The position numbers were made by a program, and so were the translations under genes. 64,000 nt of DNA, taken from Chryseobacterium oranimense. Lineage in GTDB: Bacteria; Bacteroidota; Bacteroidia; Flavobacteriales; Weeksellaceae. Location of the stretch: positions 62,001-126,000 of the forward strand of contig NZ_CP104203.1 of NCBI RefSeq assembly GCF_025244725.1, read 5' to 3'. The stretch's first letter is position 1, and each line of letters starts with the position of its first letter. The notes below the pieces were generated by a model, which worked only from the letters and a program-made list of their open reading frames with translations, did no database searches and was not told the origin of the DNA. This document shows positions 13,701 to 23,789 of the stretch, piece by piece.

Positions 13701-15110
13701 TTATTTTATCGGTATCGCAACAATACTCACATTGTCATTGGCAGCTACTCCAAATTGTCCATTATAGGAGGAGCTGACAATATTGGTTAATAGTCCGGTT
13801 AGAACTACAGTATATGTACCTGGAATTAGCTTAAGAGACATATTGGGAGTCGTATTCATATTTCCTGTTGTTCCTCCTGAAGGGCTGGCTCCTGTATAAA
13901 TACCGGAACTCGGACCATAGGCAGTTCCTGTAGTTATTGTAGAACCTGCAGGCACTGTTGTAAACTGCCAGAAAACTCGATACAGTCTTGGTACCCCATC
14001 TGTAATTGCATTTCCTGTAGTGGTTGTTAAGCTTGCTGAAACATTTGCGCTGAAAGTGACTAAAGAAGGTCTGGTCAATGTAAAATTAAACGTACTTAGA
14101 TTAGTGTTAACACCAACATTAGCACCACTAGGTACTGTTATCGTCGCTGATGTAGCCACAGCGTCCGTACCATCTGCTCCGACAAGTATACTGACATCAC
14201 TCGTGCTTAATGAGCGTCCCCATTTTGCACCGTCATTGATATATTCACCGGGATAAACCTCATTACCTGCAGATGATGTATTGGTTGCCGTATTATATAC
14301 CTCCATACCTGCCACATGTGCGGAAAGCGGAGAGGCAAGGGCGGTAGAGGTAAGGGTTACTCTCGGTAATAAAAACCCTTTTGATGCTGAACTTAATTCT
14401 AATAATGCATTGGCATTGGGGGCTGTAGTTCCTATTCCTACATTACCACCATTAATAGCTGTCAGGGCTGTGGTTCCGTTGGTCATAAGATTGACAGGAG
14501 CTGTACTTCCGGTAGCTGAACCTAAGAACAGTCCAGTAGATGTCCCCCTAATGGCAACTTGCCCTGCTGATCCTACATCCTGAAAAATATCAAGGAAAGA
14601 AGCGGCATTGGAAGACCACGTCATAGCGGCACGGCTGGTTCCCTGAAGAAGTGCCTGGCCATCAGTAGCTGTGTGAAGAAGCCTGAAAAACGGGCCGGTT
14701 GCTGTATTCTGGAATCTTAAAAAATTGGTTCCCATTTCAACCGTTCTGTTTCCTGTAAGGGTTCCGTCTGAGTTGTAAATATTAACATCATTTCCTGTGT
14801 TTATTTTTACCCAGACCGATCCGTCGAATGAATAATATCCCACCGCATTTATATTGACTGCAGTTCCTGTCTGAGTTCCTGTTGCAATGCTATTCACGTA
14901 AATGAGGGTTGAAGTAGGAATAGAAGCCATACTTTGCGCTCTTTGCCTGTCCACACGGGGTATCAGCAAACCATCTACATTGGTAGTAGTTCCTGTTGTA
15001 TTCTTAGCAGTCGCATCTAATGTTGCAGCTGGAGTAGAGGTGTTTATACCTACCTGTGCGGAATAAAATAGTGGGAAAATAACTATCCCAAATAATAAGT
15101 TTTTTTTCAT
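13701..15110 (-). CDS. Secreted fibre-like surface protein (GINTSTP type)
   Basis: A 469-residue secreted protein with a short signal peptide ending FYSAQ, followed at once by VGINTSTPAATLDATAKN, the opening found in many flavobacterial surface proteins. A second block GNVGIGTTAPNANALLELSSASKGFLLPR is in the middle; such blocks resemble phage tail-fibre head/shaft repeats. The rest is Thr/Ser/Ala/Gly-rich with likely beta structure (TVPSGANVGVNTNLSTFNFTLTRP). No C-terminal type IX sorting motif is apparent. A surface or adhesive role is inference. It is flanked by a direct repeat and by a 0.8-kb non-coding region upstream. Confidence 0.8.
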   Translation of the reverse strand: MKKNLLFGIVIFPLFYSAQVGINTSTPAATLDATAKNTTGTTTNVDGLLIPRVDRQRAQSMASIPTSTLIYVNSIATGTQTGTAVNINAVGYYSFDGSVWVKINTGNDVNIYNSDGTLTGNRTVEMGTNFLRFQNTATGPFFRLLHTATDGQALLQGTSRAAMTWSSNAASFLDIFQDVGSAGQVAIRGTSTGLFLGSATGSTAPVNLMTNGTTALTAINGGNVGIGTTAPNANALLELSSASKGFLLPRVTLTSTALASPLSAHVAGMEVYNTATNTSSAGNEVYPGEYINDGAKWGRSLSTSDVSILVGADGTDAVATSATITVPSGANVGVNTNLSTFNFTLTRPSLVTFSANVSASLTTTTGNAITDGVPRLYRVFWQFTTVPAGSTITTGTAYGPSSGIYTGASPSGGTTGNMNTTPNMSLKLIPGTYTVVLTGLLTNIVSSSYNGQFGVAANDNVSIVAIPIK

Positions 15111-15910
15111 TGTTGATTATTTGTATTAATTGAAAACTTTATTTTTATATAGGCTGAAAAAGCATTAATAAATTTCAAAATGCATTAATACTTTTTGTTA
15201 AATCAAATGGGGAAAATGGATTTTACTGTGTTATTCGGATTTCGCAGAGCCAGTGGATGAACTAACTTGTGTACAGGTTGTATAAATTTTTAGATCATTG
15301 ATGTAAAAGCTTTACAATTCAGTATTTCGCAGTGAAAATCATTTAAACAGTATAGCAAATAATGTTTTGTGTATTTCCTTTTTACAACGGTAATAGTAAA
15401 AATTTACGAAACGAGTCTGTCAATCTTATTTGTATTTTATAAAATACAAATAGCAGAGAAGGGATGTAATGTAAAATTTAGTTTCATATGTGTGTGTCTG
15501 TTTGTTGACATAAAGTTAATAAATATTTTTATATGAGTGATTTTATTTTTAATTATATGGTAAATAACTTATTGAATGCATAATATTTTCTTCTACCTGT
15601 CACGAATTTCATAGCTGAAGTTTTAAATAGTTGAACTTAAGCTTCTATGGCTTTTTGATATAAATGTAAGAGATAGTTCTCTGGAAAAAATGGACGTTTA
15701 ATTCTTAAATAATCCGAAATATAATTCTTGTTCACATTGTGTTCATATCATGAAAAGTGTTTAACAATCAGAGTATGTTGATTTTAATAGGCTTAAAATA
15801 TTTCTGAATTAAAAGATTATTGAATCTTATTAATTTTTTTTTAAGGAAATATTAAACATTGTGTTACATAATGTTAATTGTATGTTACACTACTTCATAA
15901 TCAGGGAATC
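15111..15910. other. Long non-coding region between divergent surface genes
   Basis: About 800 bp of A+T-rich DNA without an open frame of note separates the divergent genes at 13701-15110 and 15942-19127. The only recognisable element is the second copy of the 51-bp repeat at 15588-15639. Regulatory sites for one or both genes are likely but not identified. Confidence 0.6.
15588..15639. repeat. 51-bp direct repeat, copy 2 (relic of DUF72 5' end)
   Basis: This is a degenerate copy of 13584-13634. Read on the minus strand it still encodes Met-Lys-Phe as in the DUF72 start, then diverges. It lies in otherwise non-coding DNA and is a relic of a duplication or insertion event. Confidence 0.75.
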
Positions 15911-15918
15911 TAATTTTG
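15911..15918 (+). promoter_or_regulatory. Putative -7 box for the Oar-like gene
   Basis: TAATTTTG matches TAnnTTTG and lies 23 bp upstream of the chosen start at 15942. It favours this start over an upstream in-frame ATG at 15861. Confidence 0.4.
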
Positions 15919-15941
15919 CTCTAGAAATAAGAAGTAAAAAA

Positions 15942-18900
15942 ATGAAAAAAAAACTGATCTGTGCTTTTGCTTTATTGTCATTTGGCTTTGCATTTTCACA
16001 GGAAACAACCTCTAAAATTTTTGGGAGGCTAAAAGGAACCAGCTCGGAACTTACTGTAAAAGTAATTCATGTGCCTACCAACAGTACTTTTGAAACTAAA
16101 AGTAACAGCAAGGGACAGTTTAGCCTGGATAATCTACAGCCGGGAGGTCCATATAGTATTGAGATTTCTGATGGTTCACAAGTCGTTTATTCTAATACCA
16201 ATGTCCAGCTTTCATTAGGTAATAATGATCTGCCGGTAGTGGAGATCAATAATGGGGAAAAAACCATTGATGAAGTTAAAATTACTTCCAGGAAAACAAC
16301 TGTAAAAAATGGAGTAGGGATCAGCCAGGCGCAGATTTCAGGACTTCCTAATATCAACAGAGGGATTCAGGATGTTACGAAACTTGTACCGCAAAGTGCG
16401 AATAATTCTTTTAACGGAACCAATTTCAGGTATAATAACGTAACTATCGATGGCTCTATTAATAATGATGCCATTGGTTTCAGCCCGTCTCTGGGAGGGC
16501 AAACGGGAACTTCGGGAATGCCCGGGAGCAGCACCCGATCCAATTCTATAAGTTTGGATGCAATTCAGGATGTTCAGGTGTACATCGCTCCTTATGATGT
16601 GAAGTTGGGAAACTTTCTTGGAGGAAGTATCAATGCTGTAACCCGAAGCGGAAGTAACGATGTAACGGGATCTATGTATGTGTATGGAAGGAATGCTTCT
16701 ATTACAGGAAAAAACAGAGTGGGAGACAATTCAAAAATGCCAAGTTCTTTTGAAGATTTTATTTACGGGGGAAGAATAGGACTTCCTGTTGTAAAAGATA
16801 AGGTGTTCTTATTCAGTAACCTGGAATATACCAAACGAACGGATCCTGTTTTTTATAATGCAGGCGATCCCAATGCTTTGGTAAATAATACGGTTGCCCA
16901 GCAGATTTCCGATTTTGTACGAAACAAATATAATTTTAATGTTGGGAGCTTTGATCAGTACAACAACTTCTCGGAAAGTGCAAAGCTTTTCAATAAATTA
17001 GATTGGAAGATCAATGATAAACATACTTTATCTATTAAGAATAACACAGTATTTTCCCAGGCTTCGAACCTTGAAAGAGATGGGGCCAATTTCAGGTTTT
17101 CCAGCATGGATTTTATTCAGAAAAACACTTCTTCATCCACCACTTTAGAATTGAAGAGCCGTTTTAATGATAAATGGAACAATAATCTGGTGCTGGGATA
17201 TTCTTCTATTCATGATTACAGAGATCCTACTTCTTCCAATACAATGTTTCCACAGGTAGAAATTGCTTATAACGGAGGAACTGTTTTGTTGGGAAATGAT
17301 AGAGAAGCTACTGTTTTCAACATGAGACAGAAAACCTTTGAGATTACAGATAACCTGACGTATAAAACAGGAAATCATACCTTTTTATTAGGAACACACA
17401 ATGAACTGTATAATATTGATTATGGTTTTGTAAATGCCCTTAATGGAAGAATTTCTTACAAAAGCCTAGCAGATTTTTATAATTCCAATCCGGCGAGAAT
17501 CAGAGGAACATATCCATTTAACGGAGACAACAGGCAGGCGATTTTTGATAACCCGTATGCCCAGTATAAAGTCAATCTGCTTTCCTTATATTTTCAGGAT
17601 GAAATCAATTTAGGGAAATTAAGATTATCTCCCGGGGTAAGAGTAGATTATACCGATTTGCCAAATAAGCCTCTTTTGAGCCCTAAGGTAACCAGCTCTC
17701 CTGCAGATCCTAATTATGGAAACACTTATACCTACACTCCTTTGAGCCAGCTCAATAATGATTATCTTACTAAGCCTACACTTTCTCCAAGATTAGGATT
17801 TACATGGGATGTTACAGAAGACCGGTCTGTTATCGTAAGAGGAGGTTCCGGAATCTTTGTAGGAAGAATCCCTTTTGCATGGCTGGGATATGCTTATTAT
17901 AATGATGGGGTTGGTTTTGGCAGCTATGACTATAACGCGCCTACTGCAGCACAGCTTGCAGCGAACGGAGATCCTTTGATAGGCAGTAATTTTCCGAAAT
18001 GGCAGAATTCTTCCAAAGTACAGGTAGATCTTATCGATAATAATTTTAAAATGCCAAGAGTGTGGAGAAGTTCATTAGCTTTGGATTACACATTCGCAGG
18101 ATATAAACTTACCTTAGAAGGAATCTATACCAAAGTGCTTTATGATCTGAAGTTCCAGCAGGTGAATAAAACGGATAATGTAACGTATTACAGCTATGAT
18201 GCGAATCATGAAATGCCTGTTTATACAACGAATATCAACAGTAATTTTTCTAATGCCTATCTTCTGTCCAATACCAAAGAAGGATACCGGTATAATGTGA
18301 CAGCACAGATTTCAAAAACATACAGTTTCGGATTTAATTTCTTCGCTGCCTATACCTATGGTGATGCAAAAGATATTACCAACGGAATCCGGAATTCTAT
18401 GGAAAGTAACTGGCAGATGAATCAGTCGCTGACACCTAATGATCCTAAACTGACAACCTCCAATTTTGCCATCAAAAACAGAGTGGTTGCCAACCTTGGA
18501 TATGCCTTTAATGTTTCAAAATCCAACAGGCTGTCTGCAAATATATATTTCAATGCACAATCAGGAAATCCTTTCTCATGGGGATTTGTAAACAGTACGA
18601 TTGCCAATACGGGACAGGCGGCAGGATTGGCCTATATCTTTAAGGATGCAGCTGAAGCGGCAAAATACATTGTGCCTATAAAAGATGCATCAGGAAATAT
18701 AGTAGTTACCGCCCAGCAGCAGGTCGCTGACTATGAAAACTTCGTGAACGGGAATAAATATTTAAGCTCACGACGAGGAAAGTTTACAGAACGTAATGGA
18801 GACAACACTCCGTGGAATATTCAGGCTGATTTTAAAATCATGGATGAGATAAGACTGAGTGAAAAATCTAAAAACAATATTCAGATTTCATTAAGCATCA

Positions 18901-19127
18901 TCAATCTTACGAATCTGTTGAATAAAGACTGGGGAAAAGTATATTTTGTACCTAATACCTTTAACTCCACAGCCAGCGTAGGATTAACGAAAGTAGGAAA
19001 TGTTGCAGCAGGACAACCCTCTGCAGGAGATCCAACTTATAATTTCACAAAACCCGGACTGCCTTATACTATTGATCAGTTTGCATCAAGATTCCAGGCT
19101 CAGCTGGGAGTTAGATATAATTTTTAA
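15942..19127 (+). CDS. Oar-like TonB-dependent outer-membrane receptor
   Basis: The ATG at 15942 gives a signal peptide (KKKLICAFALLSFGFAFSQ), so it is chosen; the product has 1061 residues. Domains in order: carboxypeptidase-regulatory-like beta-sandwich (about residues 25-100), TonB-dependent plug (about 120-230, with YNNVTIDGSINNDAIG and GGSINAVTRSGSNDVTGS), and a long beta-barrel ending in the typical aromatic terminus QLGVRYNF. The plug-to-barrel layout and sequence match the Oar group of Bacteroidota and Myxococcus. It should sit in the outer membrane; the substrate is unknown. Terminator directly downstream; single-gene unit. Confidence 0.88.
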   Translation: MKKKLICAFALLSFGFAFSQETTSKIFGRLKGTSSELTVKVIHVPTNSTFETKSNSKGQFSLDNLQPGGPYSIEISDGSQVVYSNTNVQLSLGNNDLPVVEINNGEKTIDEVKITSRKTTVKNGVGISQAQISGLPNINRGIQDVTKLVPQSANNSFNGTNFRYNNVTIDGSINNDAIGFSPSLGGQTGTSGMPGSSTRSNSISLDAIQDVQVYIAPYDVKLGNFLGGSINAVTRSGSNDVTGSMYVYGRNASITGKNRVGDNSKMPSSFEDFIYGGRIGLPVVKDKVFLFSNLEYTKRTDPVFYNAGDPNALVNNTVAQQISDFVRNKYNFNVGSFDQYNNFSESAKLFNKLDWKINDKHTLSIKNNTVFSQASNLERDGANFRFSSMDFIQKNTSSSTTLELKSRFNDKWNNNLVLGYSSIHDYRDPTSSNTMFPQVEIAYNGGTVLLGNDREATVFNMRQKTFEITDNLTYKTGNHTFLLGTHNELYNIDYGFVNALNGRISYKSLADFYNSNPARIRGTYPFNGDNRQAIFDNPYAQYKVNLLSLYFQDEINLGKLRLSPGVRVDYTDLPNKPLLSPKVTSSPADPNYGNTYTYTPLSQLNNDYLTKPTLSPRLGFTWDVTEDRSVIVRGGSGIFVGRIPFAWLGYAYYNDGVGFGSYDYNAPTAAQLAANGDPLIGSNFPKWQNSSKVQVDLIDNNFKMPRVWRSSLALDYTFAGYKLTLEGIYTKVLYDLKFQQVNKTDNVTYYSYDANHEMPVYTTNINSNFSNAYLLSNTKEGYRYNVTAQISKTYSFGFNFFAAYTYGDAKDITNGIRNSMESNWQMNQSLTPNDPKLTTSNFAIKNRVVANLGYAFNVSKSNRLSANIYFNAQSGNPFSWGFVNSTIANTGQAAGLAYIFKDAAEAAKYIVPIKDASGNIVVTAQQQVADYENFVNGNKYLSSRRGKFTERNGDNTPWNIQADFKIMDEIRLSEKSKNNIQISLSIINLTNLLNKDWGKVYFVPNTFNSTASVGLTKVGNVAAGQPSAGDPTYNFTKPGLPYTIDQFASRFQAQLGVRYNF

Positions 19128-19154
19128 TTTTACTTTTATACTATTCTTTCATGA

Positions 19155-19184
19155 GGTCCGGATGTTCTTTCCGGGCCTTTTTTA
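19155..19184 (+). terminator. Rho-independent terminator of the Oar-like gene
   Basis: GGTCCGGA and TCCGGGCC form an 8-bp stem (one G:U) with a 7-base loop, followed by seven T. Confidence 0.85.
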
Positions 19185-19221
19185 TTAGTTAAATCTGCAG
19201 GATTTTACCTGTTTAAAAAAT

Positions 19222-19250
19222 AAAAACCATAGAAATCTCTATGGTTTTTT
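19222..19250. terminator. Bidirectional terminator hairpin
   Basis: AAAAACCATAGA and TCTATGGTTTTT pair around a 4-base loop, with a T-run on both strands. On the minus strand it ends the lectin operon, whose last stop codon is at 19276. Confidence 0.8.
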
Positions 19251-19275
19251 ATAATACCTTTTATGGCAGAATATT

Positions 19276-20844
19276 TTATTTTACTCCCTGTGTTACCATT
19301 CTGTTTGAAATAACGGAATAGACACATCCGGTAGTTTTTAAATTGACTGTAATAGTAGCCGGAACAGATCGGTAAGCAGTATCGCCGTAAGGTTCAATGA
19401 TCTTTCCATTTACGTCTTTTACAGTTCTTCCCTTTACGCTATAAGTCATTGTAGCTGTTCCGGTGAATCCGCTTGAAGGATTAAAGGTGACAATTCCGGT
19501 AGATTTATTATACGTCCATGTTCCCTGAGGAGTTACCTTTTTACGGTACAGGGTAAGATCCGTATCGCTGGTTTTTGTAAAACTGAAAGTAGAATAATCT
19601 ATATTGGCACTGCTTCCTGTCGGTGGAGTGGTAATGCTGATAGGGCCTTTGTAAGCAATATCATTATTGAAAACCGGAATATTGACCGGCTGAAGCTTAC
19701 AGGTAGAAGTCACATCATCATTGGTAACGGCGGCATAAGGAAGGGTAAGCTTTACGTTTCGGATGATCTGCTGCTGATAGGCTGCTCCTGTAGATGCTGC
19801 AAAACCAAGCTTTAAAACAGCCGGAACTGTTGCATTGAGGGTTTGGTCCGTAGGAGTTCCTTCCGTATTGGAAGTATCAAAATCAGTTACTTGCGGATTT
19901 GCATTTTCAGTATAGGGCACTGAGGTCTTGTAATGGTAATAATTGATTACATTGATCGGTGTTCCATTCTGAGCAGTCTGAATATCCACTTTTATATCAA
20001 ATCCATCGGTTGTAGTTGGAGTGATAAAGTGCGGAATCAGGTCAAGATATACTTTTCTGAATTCTCCTGCATTGTTTCTAAGGTCAAAAAGTGAGGGTAG
20101 GGTATTGGAAGTAGCCAGATAGCTTCTGTCGCTCTGCAGGACTCGGCCTACTGCACCTGTATTGCTCAGAGTAGTGCGGGTAACCAAAACCGGGTATCCC
20201 GTATATCCATCTCCCAAACCGTTTGAATTAATCACTGCGCCTTTTGCTCCTCTTAAAGTAACATGGCTTGTTGCTTGTCCCCATGTTACCCCCGAAATAC
20301 CGTTCACTCTGGCATCTCCCTGAAAACGTTTGGATTTGAAATTTCCGAACTCATCCAGTGCTATCCCCAGGTAAGCCCCGGTTAAGCCTGCTTTTCTTAA
20401 ACTTGCATATGTATTCATTGCCCTGTTATAAGAATATCCAAGTCCGGCACCTGCAGCTCCGATAACTGGATTTGTTACAGCTCCGTCATACAAGAAGAAA
20501 GATAGTCCATCCCCGTAGGTACCACTTAGTGGAGCCCCGTTTTTCATATCATATTCAAATTCTACGTGAAGACCGTTTACTGATGTAAAAGTTCTTCCGT
20601 TGATAAACAATCCCCCGAACTGGCCTGAGCTGGCGGGAGTAAGCTGTACTCCTGTGGCAGTATGTGAGGCATTTCCCTGTATTGAAAGCTCAGGTGCTGA
20701 AGAAGCATTCATTAGTGAGCTTGAATAGGAATAAAACCCGTAAATACTTGCTACTTCTGTACTGTCTGTCTGTGCATACACAAAGTTGGTAAGCAGAACG
20801 AAAACCAGGCTCATCAAAGACAGCCCTTTAAAATTCTTTTTCAT
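19276..20844 (-). CDS. Secreted L-type lectin / CshA-repeat adhesin
   Basis: A 522-residue secreted protein (signal peptide ending NFVYAQ). Residues about 30-270 look like a legume/L-type lectin fold: GLHVEFEYDM, DGLSFFLYDGA, GAGLGYSYN, GAYLGIALDEFGNF, and further strands. Residues about 395-500 form a CshA-type fibril repeat (PVFNNDIAYKGPISITTPP, GTWTYNKSTGIVTFNPSSGFTGTATMTYSV). This build suggests a carbohydrate-binding adhesin on or outside the cell. No obvious C-terminal sorting domain ends the protein (...VISNRMVTQGVK). It starts 6 bp after the stop of the fibre-like gene upstream; one operon. Confidence 0.8.
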   Translation of the reverse strand: MKKNFKGLSLMSLVFVLLTNFVYAQTDSTEVASIYGFYSYSSSLMNASSAPELSIQGNASHTATGVQLTPASSGQFGGLFINGRTFTSVNGLHVEFEYDMKNGAPLSGTYGDGLSFFLYDGAVTNPVIGAAGAGLGYSYNRAMNTYASLRKAGLTGAYLGIALDEFGNFKSKRFQGDARVNGISGVTWGQATSHVTLRGAKGAVINSNGLGDGYTGYPVLVTRTTLSNTGAVGRVLQSDRSYLATSNTLPSLFDLRNNAGEFRKVYLDLIPHFITPTTTDGFDIKVDIQTAQNGTPINVINYYHYKTSVPYTENANPQVTDFDTSNTEGTPTDQTLNATVPAVLKLGFAASTGAAYQQQIIRNVKLTLPYAAVTNDDVTSTCKLQPVNIPVFNNDIAYKGPISITTPPTGSSANIDYSTFSFTKTSDTDLTLYRKKVTPQGTWTYNKSTGIVTFNPSSGFTGTATMTYSVKGRTVKDVNGKIIEPYGDTAYRSVPATITVNLKTTGCVYSVISNRMVTQGVK

Positions 20845-20850
20845 GACTGC

Positions 20851-21423
20851 TTATTTTACAACAAATACAATGTTGATGAAAGATGCTGAAGTAGCATTTG
20901 ATAATACGTCATAATTCAATACACCCGTGTTGCTGATGCTGTTTATCTTGAAAACAGAAGCATCGTATCCCGTTACATAGTAGTTTATATCTGTTGCATT
21001 AGGGAAAAACGGAATTGTAGCCGGAGCTGATGTGCTTCTTGCATTCGCCGGTACATTCGAAAACTGATTTTTATAAAGAGTATAAAGATCTTTTGTCTGT
21101 CCTGTTGCAGGAGTGGTTGTATCAAAAACTACGCTGGGCATGTAGAAAAATTTAGTTACATACGGCGAAAGACACGCCCAGTCCGGAGCAGCGGGAGTTC
21201 CTACGTTCTGGCTGATACATTTTCTGTTCGTATCAAAAATAACCAGTCCTGTTGCAGGATTAGTAACGGAAGAAAGATTGCTGATTCTGGGCAAAAGCAT
21301 TCCTTTAGAAGTGCTTGTAATATCTAAAACGGAGCTTGGATCGGGAGTGGATGTGTTAATACCCACCTGAGCAGTAATGGAACAAGAAGCCATTACCAAA
21401 ATTGAAGTGATAATTTTGTGCAT
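20851..21423 (-). CDS. Secreted fibre-like protein (GINTSTP type)
   Basis: The start at 21423 (MHKIITSILVMASCSITAQ) gives a signal peptide; the longer frame is rejected. The 190-residue product continues with VGINTSTPDPSSVLDITSTSKGMLLPRISNLSS, like the start of the protein at 13701-15110, and then FDTNRKCISQNV and a Ser/Asn-rich tail. It resembles the N-terminal piece of larger flavobacterial surface proteins. It is the first gene of a two-gene operon with the lectin adhesin, so the two products may work together at the surface (inference). Confidence 0.75.
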   Translation of the reverse strand: MHKIITSILVMASCSITAQVGINTSTPDPSSVLDITSTSKGMLLPRISNLSSVTNPATGLVIFDTNRKCISQNVGTPAAPDWACLSPYVTKFFYMPSVVFDTTTPATGQTKDLYTLYKNQFSNVPANARSTSAPATIPFFPNATDINYYVTGYDASVFKINSISNTGVLNYDVLSNATSASFINIVFVVK

Positions 21424-22020
21424 TTCGAAATAATTTTTTTTGTGTGTTTGTACTATTAGCAAATTTCTTGCCAATGGTAAATTAATTGTTTAAAACCCGT
21501 ATTTTATTTATTTTATATTATTTACGAGTTTTTTTTGTGTTTGGTTTTTAATTTAAATATTTGTTTTAAATTAAAATTCATCATTTAGTGATTTGTAAAT
21601 AGTGTTTTTGTGTGTTTTTTGTGTGTTTTTCTTTTTTATTCATTCATTTGGTATTTCTTGTTTTTAGTTGTGTTTTTTATAAATATATTATTTTTTTAAT
21701 AGTAACATAAAGTGCATTATGTTGATTTATTTGATGTTTTATTTGTAAATATTTAAATTTTAAATATTATGTTATTAGTTTATTGATGTCATATCAATTT
21801 TTGTAGTTAATATTCTATCAAAAAACATTTTATTATTAAATTTTCAGCAAATTTATATAAAATTACTTTATAATTTTGATTAAACCCCTGTATTTTAGGG
21901 ACTTGATTCACTGCTTAGGGAATGGAACGTAAATATTTCCAGTGCCAATGGAAGATTGCTAGGAATTTTAAACTCCATAATTAAAACGTTAAAAATGTGT
22001 TAAAATTTTAATTATACATA
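21424..22020. other. Very A+T-rich non-coding region
   Basis: About 600 bp without a convincing gene. The part at 21590-21680 is low-complexity T/TG on the plus strand (GTGTGTTTTT units). On the minus strand it would be an A-rich leader or upstream region for the surface-protein operon. I see no clear promoter box. Confidence 0.55.
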
Positions 22021-22045
22021 AAAAAGCACGCAAAAAGCGTGCTTT
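22021..22045 (-). terminator. Rho-independent terminator of the nrd operon
   Basis: AAAGCACGC and GCGTGCTTT form a perfect 9-bp stem with a 5-base loop; the minus strand continues with a T-run. It lies 31 bp past the nrdA stop codon. Confidence 0.9.
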
Positions 22046-22075
22046 AACTATGCTGATGTTTATTATTTATGAATG

Positions 22076-23734
22076 CTATGCTTCACAAGCTGAACAAGTT
22101 ACAAAATTCACCATCATTTCTTTGGAAACGGATGAACTTCTCTGGTAATAAAGAGTTTTCACTCCTTTCTTCCAGGCCTCGATATAAAGGTAGTTTACAT
22201 CTTTTACAGGCATTGTAGAAGGAATCTGTAGGTTCAGAGATTGAGCCTGGTCAATATATTGCTGTCTTTGAGCGGCCTGAGAAATAATTTCCATTGGAGA
22301 GATCTCTTTAAACGTTTTGAATACAGCTTTCTCTTCGTCTGTAAGCTCTTTAAGGTGTTGTACAGAACCGTGGTTAAGCATGATCGTTCTCCACGTTTCT
22401 TCATTGTCAAGACCTTTTTCTTCCAGTAATTTTGCTAAATATTTGTTCTTACGCATAAAGTTTCCTTTTGCAAGACCGGCTTTATAGTAATTCGAAGCAA
22501 ATGGCTCAATTCCAGGGGAAGTCTGTCCTAAGATTGCAGAGCTTGAAGTGGTAGGAGCAATGGCCATTGTTGTGGTATTTCTCAATCCGTACCCTTTCAG
22601 TAATTCCGGTTCACCATAAATGTTGGCAAGCTCTCTTGAAGCTGTTTCCGCCTGTTCTTTGATATGTCTGAAAGCTCTTGCATTGAACTGAGTGGCTTCA
22701 AAGCTCTCAAAAGGAATCATGTTTTTCTGTAAATAAGAATGGTATCCTAAAACTCCCAATCCAAGGGCTCTGTGACGTAATGCGAAGTTTCTTGCTCCCT
22801 GCAGATAGTAGTTTCCTTCTGTTTTTTCGATAAATTCGGTTAAAACAGCATCCAGGAAATAAACAGCCAGTTTTACGGCGTCTGTATCTTTCCATTCGTC
22901 ATACAGTTCCAGGTTCATGGAAGACAGGCAGCAGATGAAAGACTCTTCTCTGGTAGAAGGAAGCATGATCTCAGAGCAAAGGTTACTTGCGTTAACAGGC
23001 ATTCCAAGATCTTTATAAACCTGTGGTTTGTTTCTGTTCACATTATCGGTAAAGAAAATATATGGAAGACCTTTCTGCTGGCGGCTTTCAAGAACTCTTG
23101 CCCAGATCTTACGCTTATCCATATCTCCATCGATCATATCCTGCATCCAGTAATCAGGAACGCAGATTCCAGTAAATAAGTTCTGGATAGGACTTCCGAT
23201 ATCTTTAATGGATAAAAATTCTTCAATATCACCGTGGTCGATGTCCAGGTAAGCGGCAAATGCCCCTCTTCTTACACCTCCCTGAGAAACTACATCCATC
23301 GCAGTATCGAATAATTTCATGAACGAAACTGCTCCTGAAGATTTTCCGTTATCAGTTACAGCAGTTCCTCTGTTTCTCAGTTCTCCGAAATATCCTGAAG
23401 TTCCACCTCCGATTTTTGTCTGCATGATTACTTCACCCATTTTGTGGGTAATTCCTTCAATGCTGTCCGGGATGTGTACGTTGAAACATGAAATAGGAAG
23501 ACCTCTCTGGGTTCCCATATTTGCCCATACGGGAGAGGAGAAGCTGATCCATCCTTTGGTGATCATTTCTTTGAAAGCAGGCTGTAATTCCGGCTTGTAT
23601 AATTTTTTTGCAGCAGCAGTAGTGATTCTGTCGATGGCTCCGTCTACAGTTTCTCCTTTTAACAGATATCCTCTGTTCAGCATTTGCTCGGACTCTTCAT
23701 TGAGCCACCATATATTTGAATTTTGTTCTTCCAT
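22076..23734 (-). CDS. nrdA: Class I ribonucleotide reductase, large (alpha) subunit
   Basis: A 552-residue catalytic subunit that reduces ribonucleoside diphosphates to deoxyribonucleotides. The thiyl-radical Cys is in NLCSE (N251, C253, E255), the redox pair is C83 (ISCFNV) with C268/C269 (ESFICCL), and the C-terminal shuttle is CSACEA at 547-552. The finger-loop region has GGGTSGYFGELR. It lacks an N-terminal ATP-cone, so overall activity control by ATP/dATP through that domain is absent. It is the last gene of the operon nrdB - small ORF - nrdA. Confidence 0.95.
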   Translation of the reverse strand: MEEQNSNIWWLNEESEQMLNRGYLLKGETVDGAIDRITTAAAKKLYKPELQPAFKEMITKGWISFSSPVWANMGTQRGLPISCFNVHIPDSIEGITHKMGEVIMQTKIGGGTSGYFGELRNRGTAVTDNGKSSGAVSFMKLFDTAMDVVSQGGVRRGAFAAYLDIDHGDIEEFLSIKDIGSPIQNLFTGICVPDYWMQDMIDGDMDKRKIWARVLESRQQKGLPYIFFTDNVNRNKPQVYKDLGMPVNASNLCSEIMLPSTREESFICCLSSMNLELYDEWKDTDAVKLAVYFLDAVLTEFIEKTEGNYYLQGARNFALRHRALGLGVLGYHSYLQKNMIPFESFEATQFNARAFRHIKEQAETASRELANIYGEPELLKGYGLRNTTTMAIAPTTSSSAILGQTSPGIEPFASNYYKAGLAKGNFMRKNKYLAKLLEEKGLDNEETWRTIMLNHGSVQHLKELTDEEKAVFKTFKEISPMEIISQAAQRQQYIDQAQSLNLQIPSTMPVKDVNYLYIEAWKKGVKTLYYQRSSSVSKEMMVNFVTCSACEA

Positions 23735-23789
23735 AGATGTTTATATTTTCGAATTCCAGGGCAGTGTTTATGCTCCGGAATTTTGTTGC

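Noticed and set aside
13584..15639. Transposon with terminal repeats
   Set aside because: The repeats are direct and include part of a coding gene; no transposase or integrase is coded between them.
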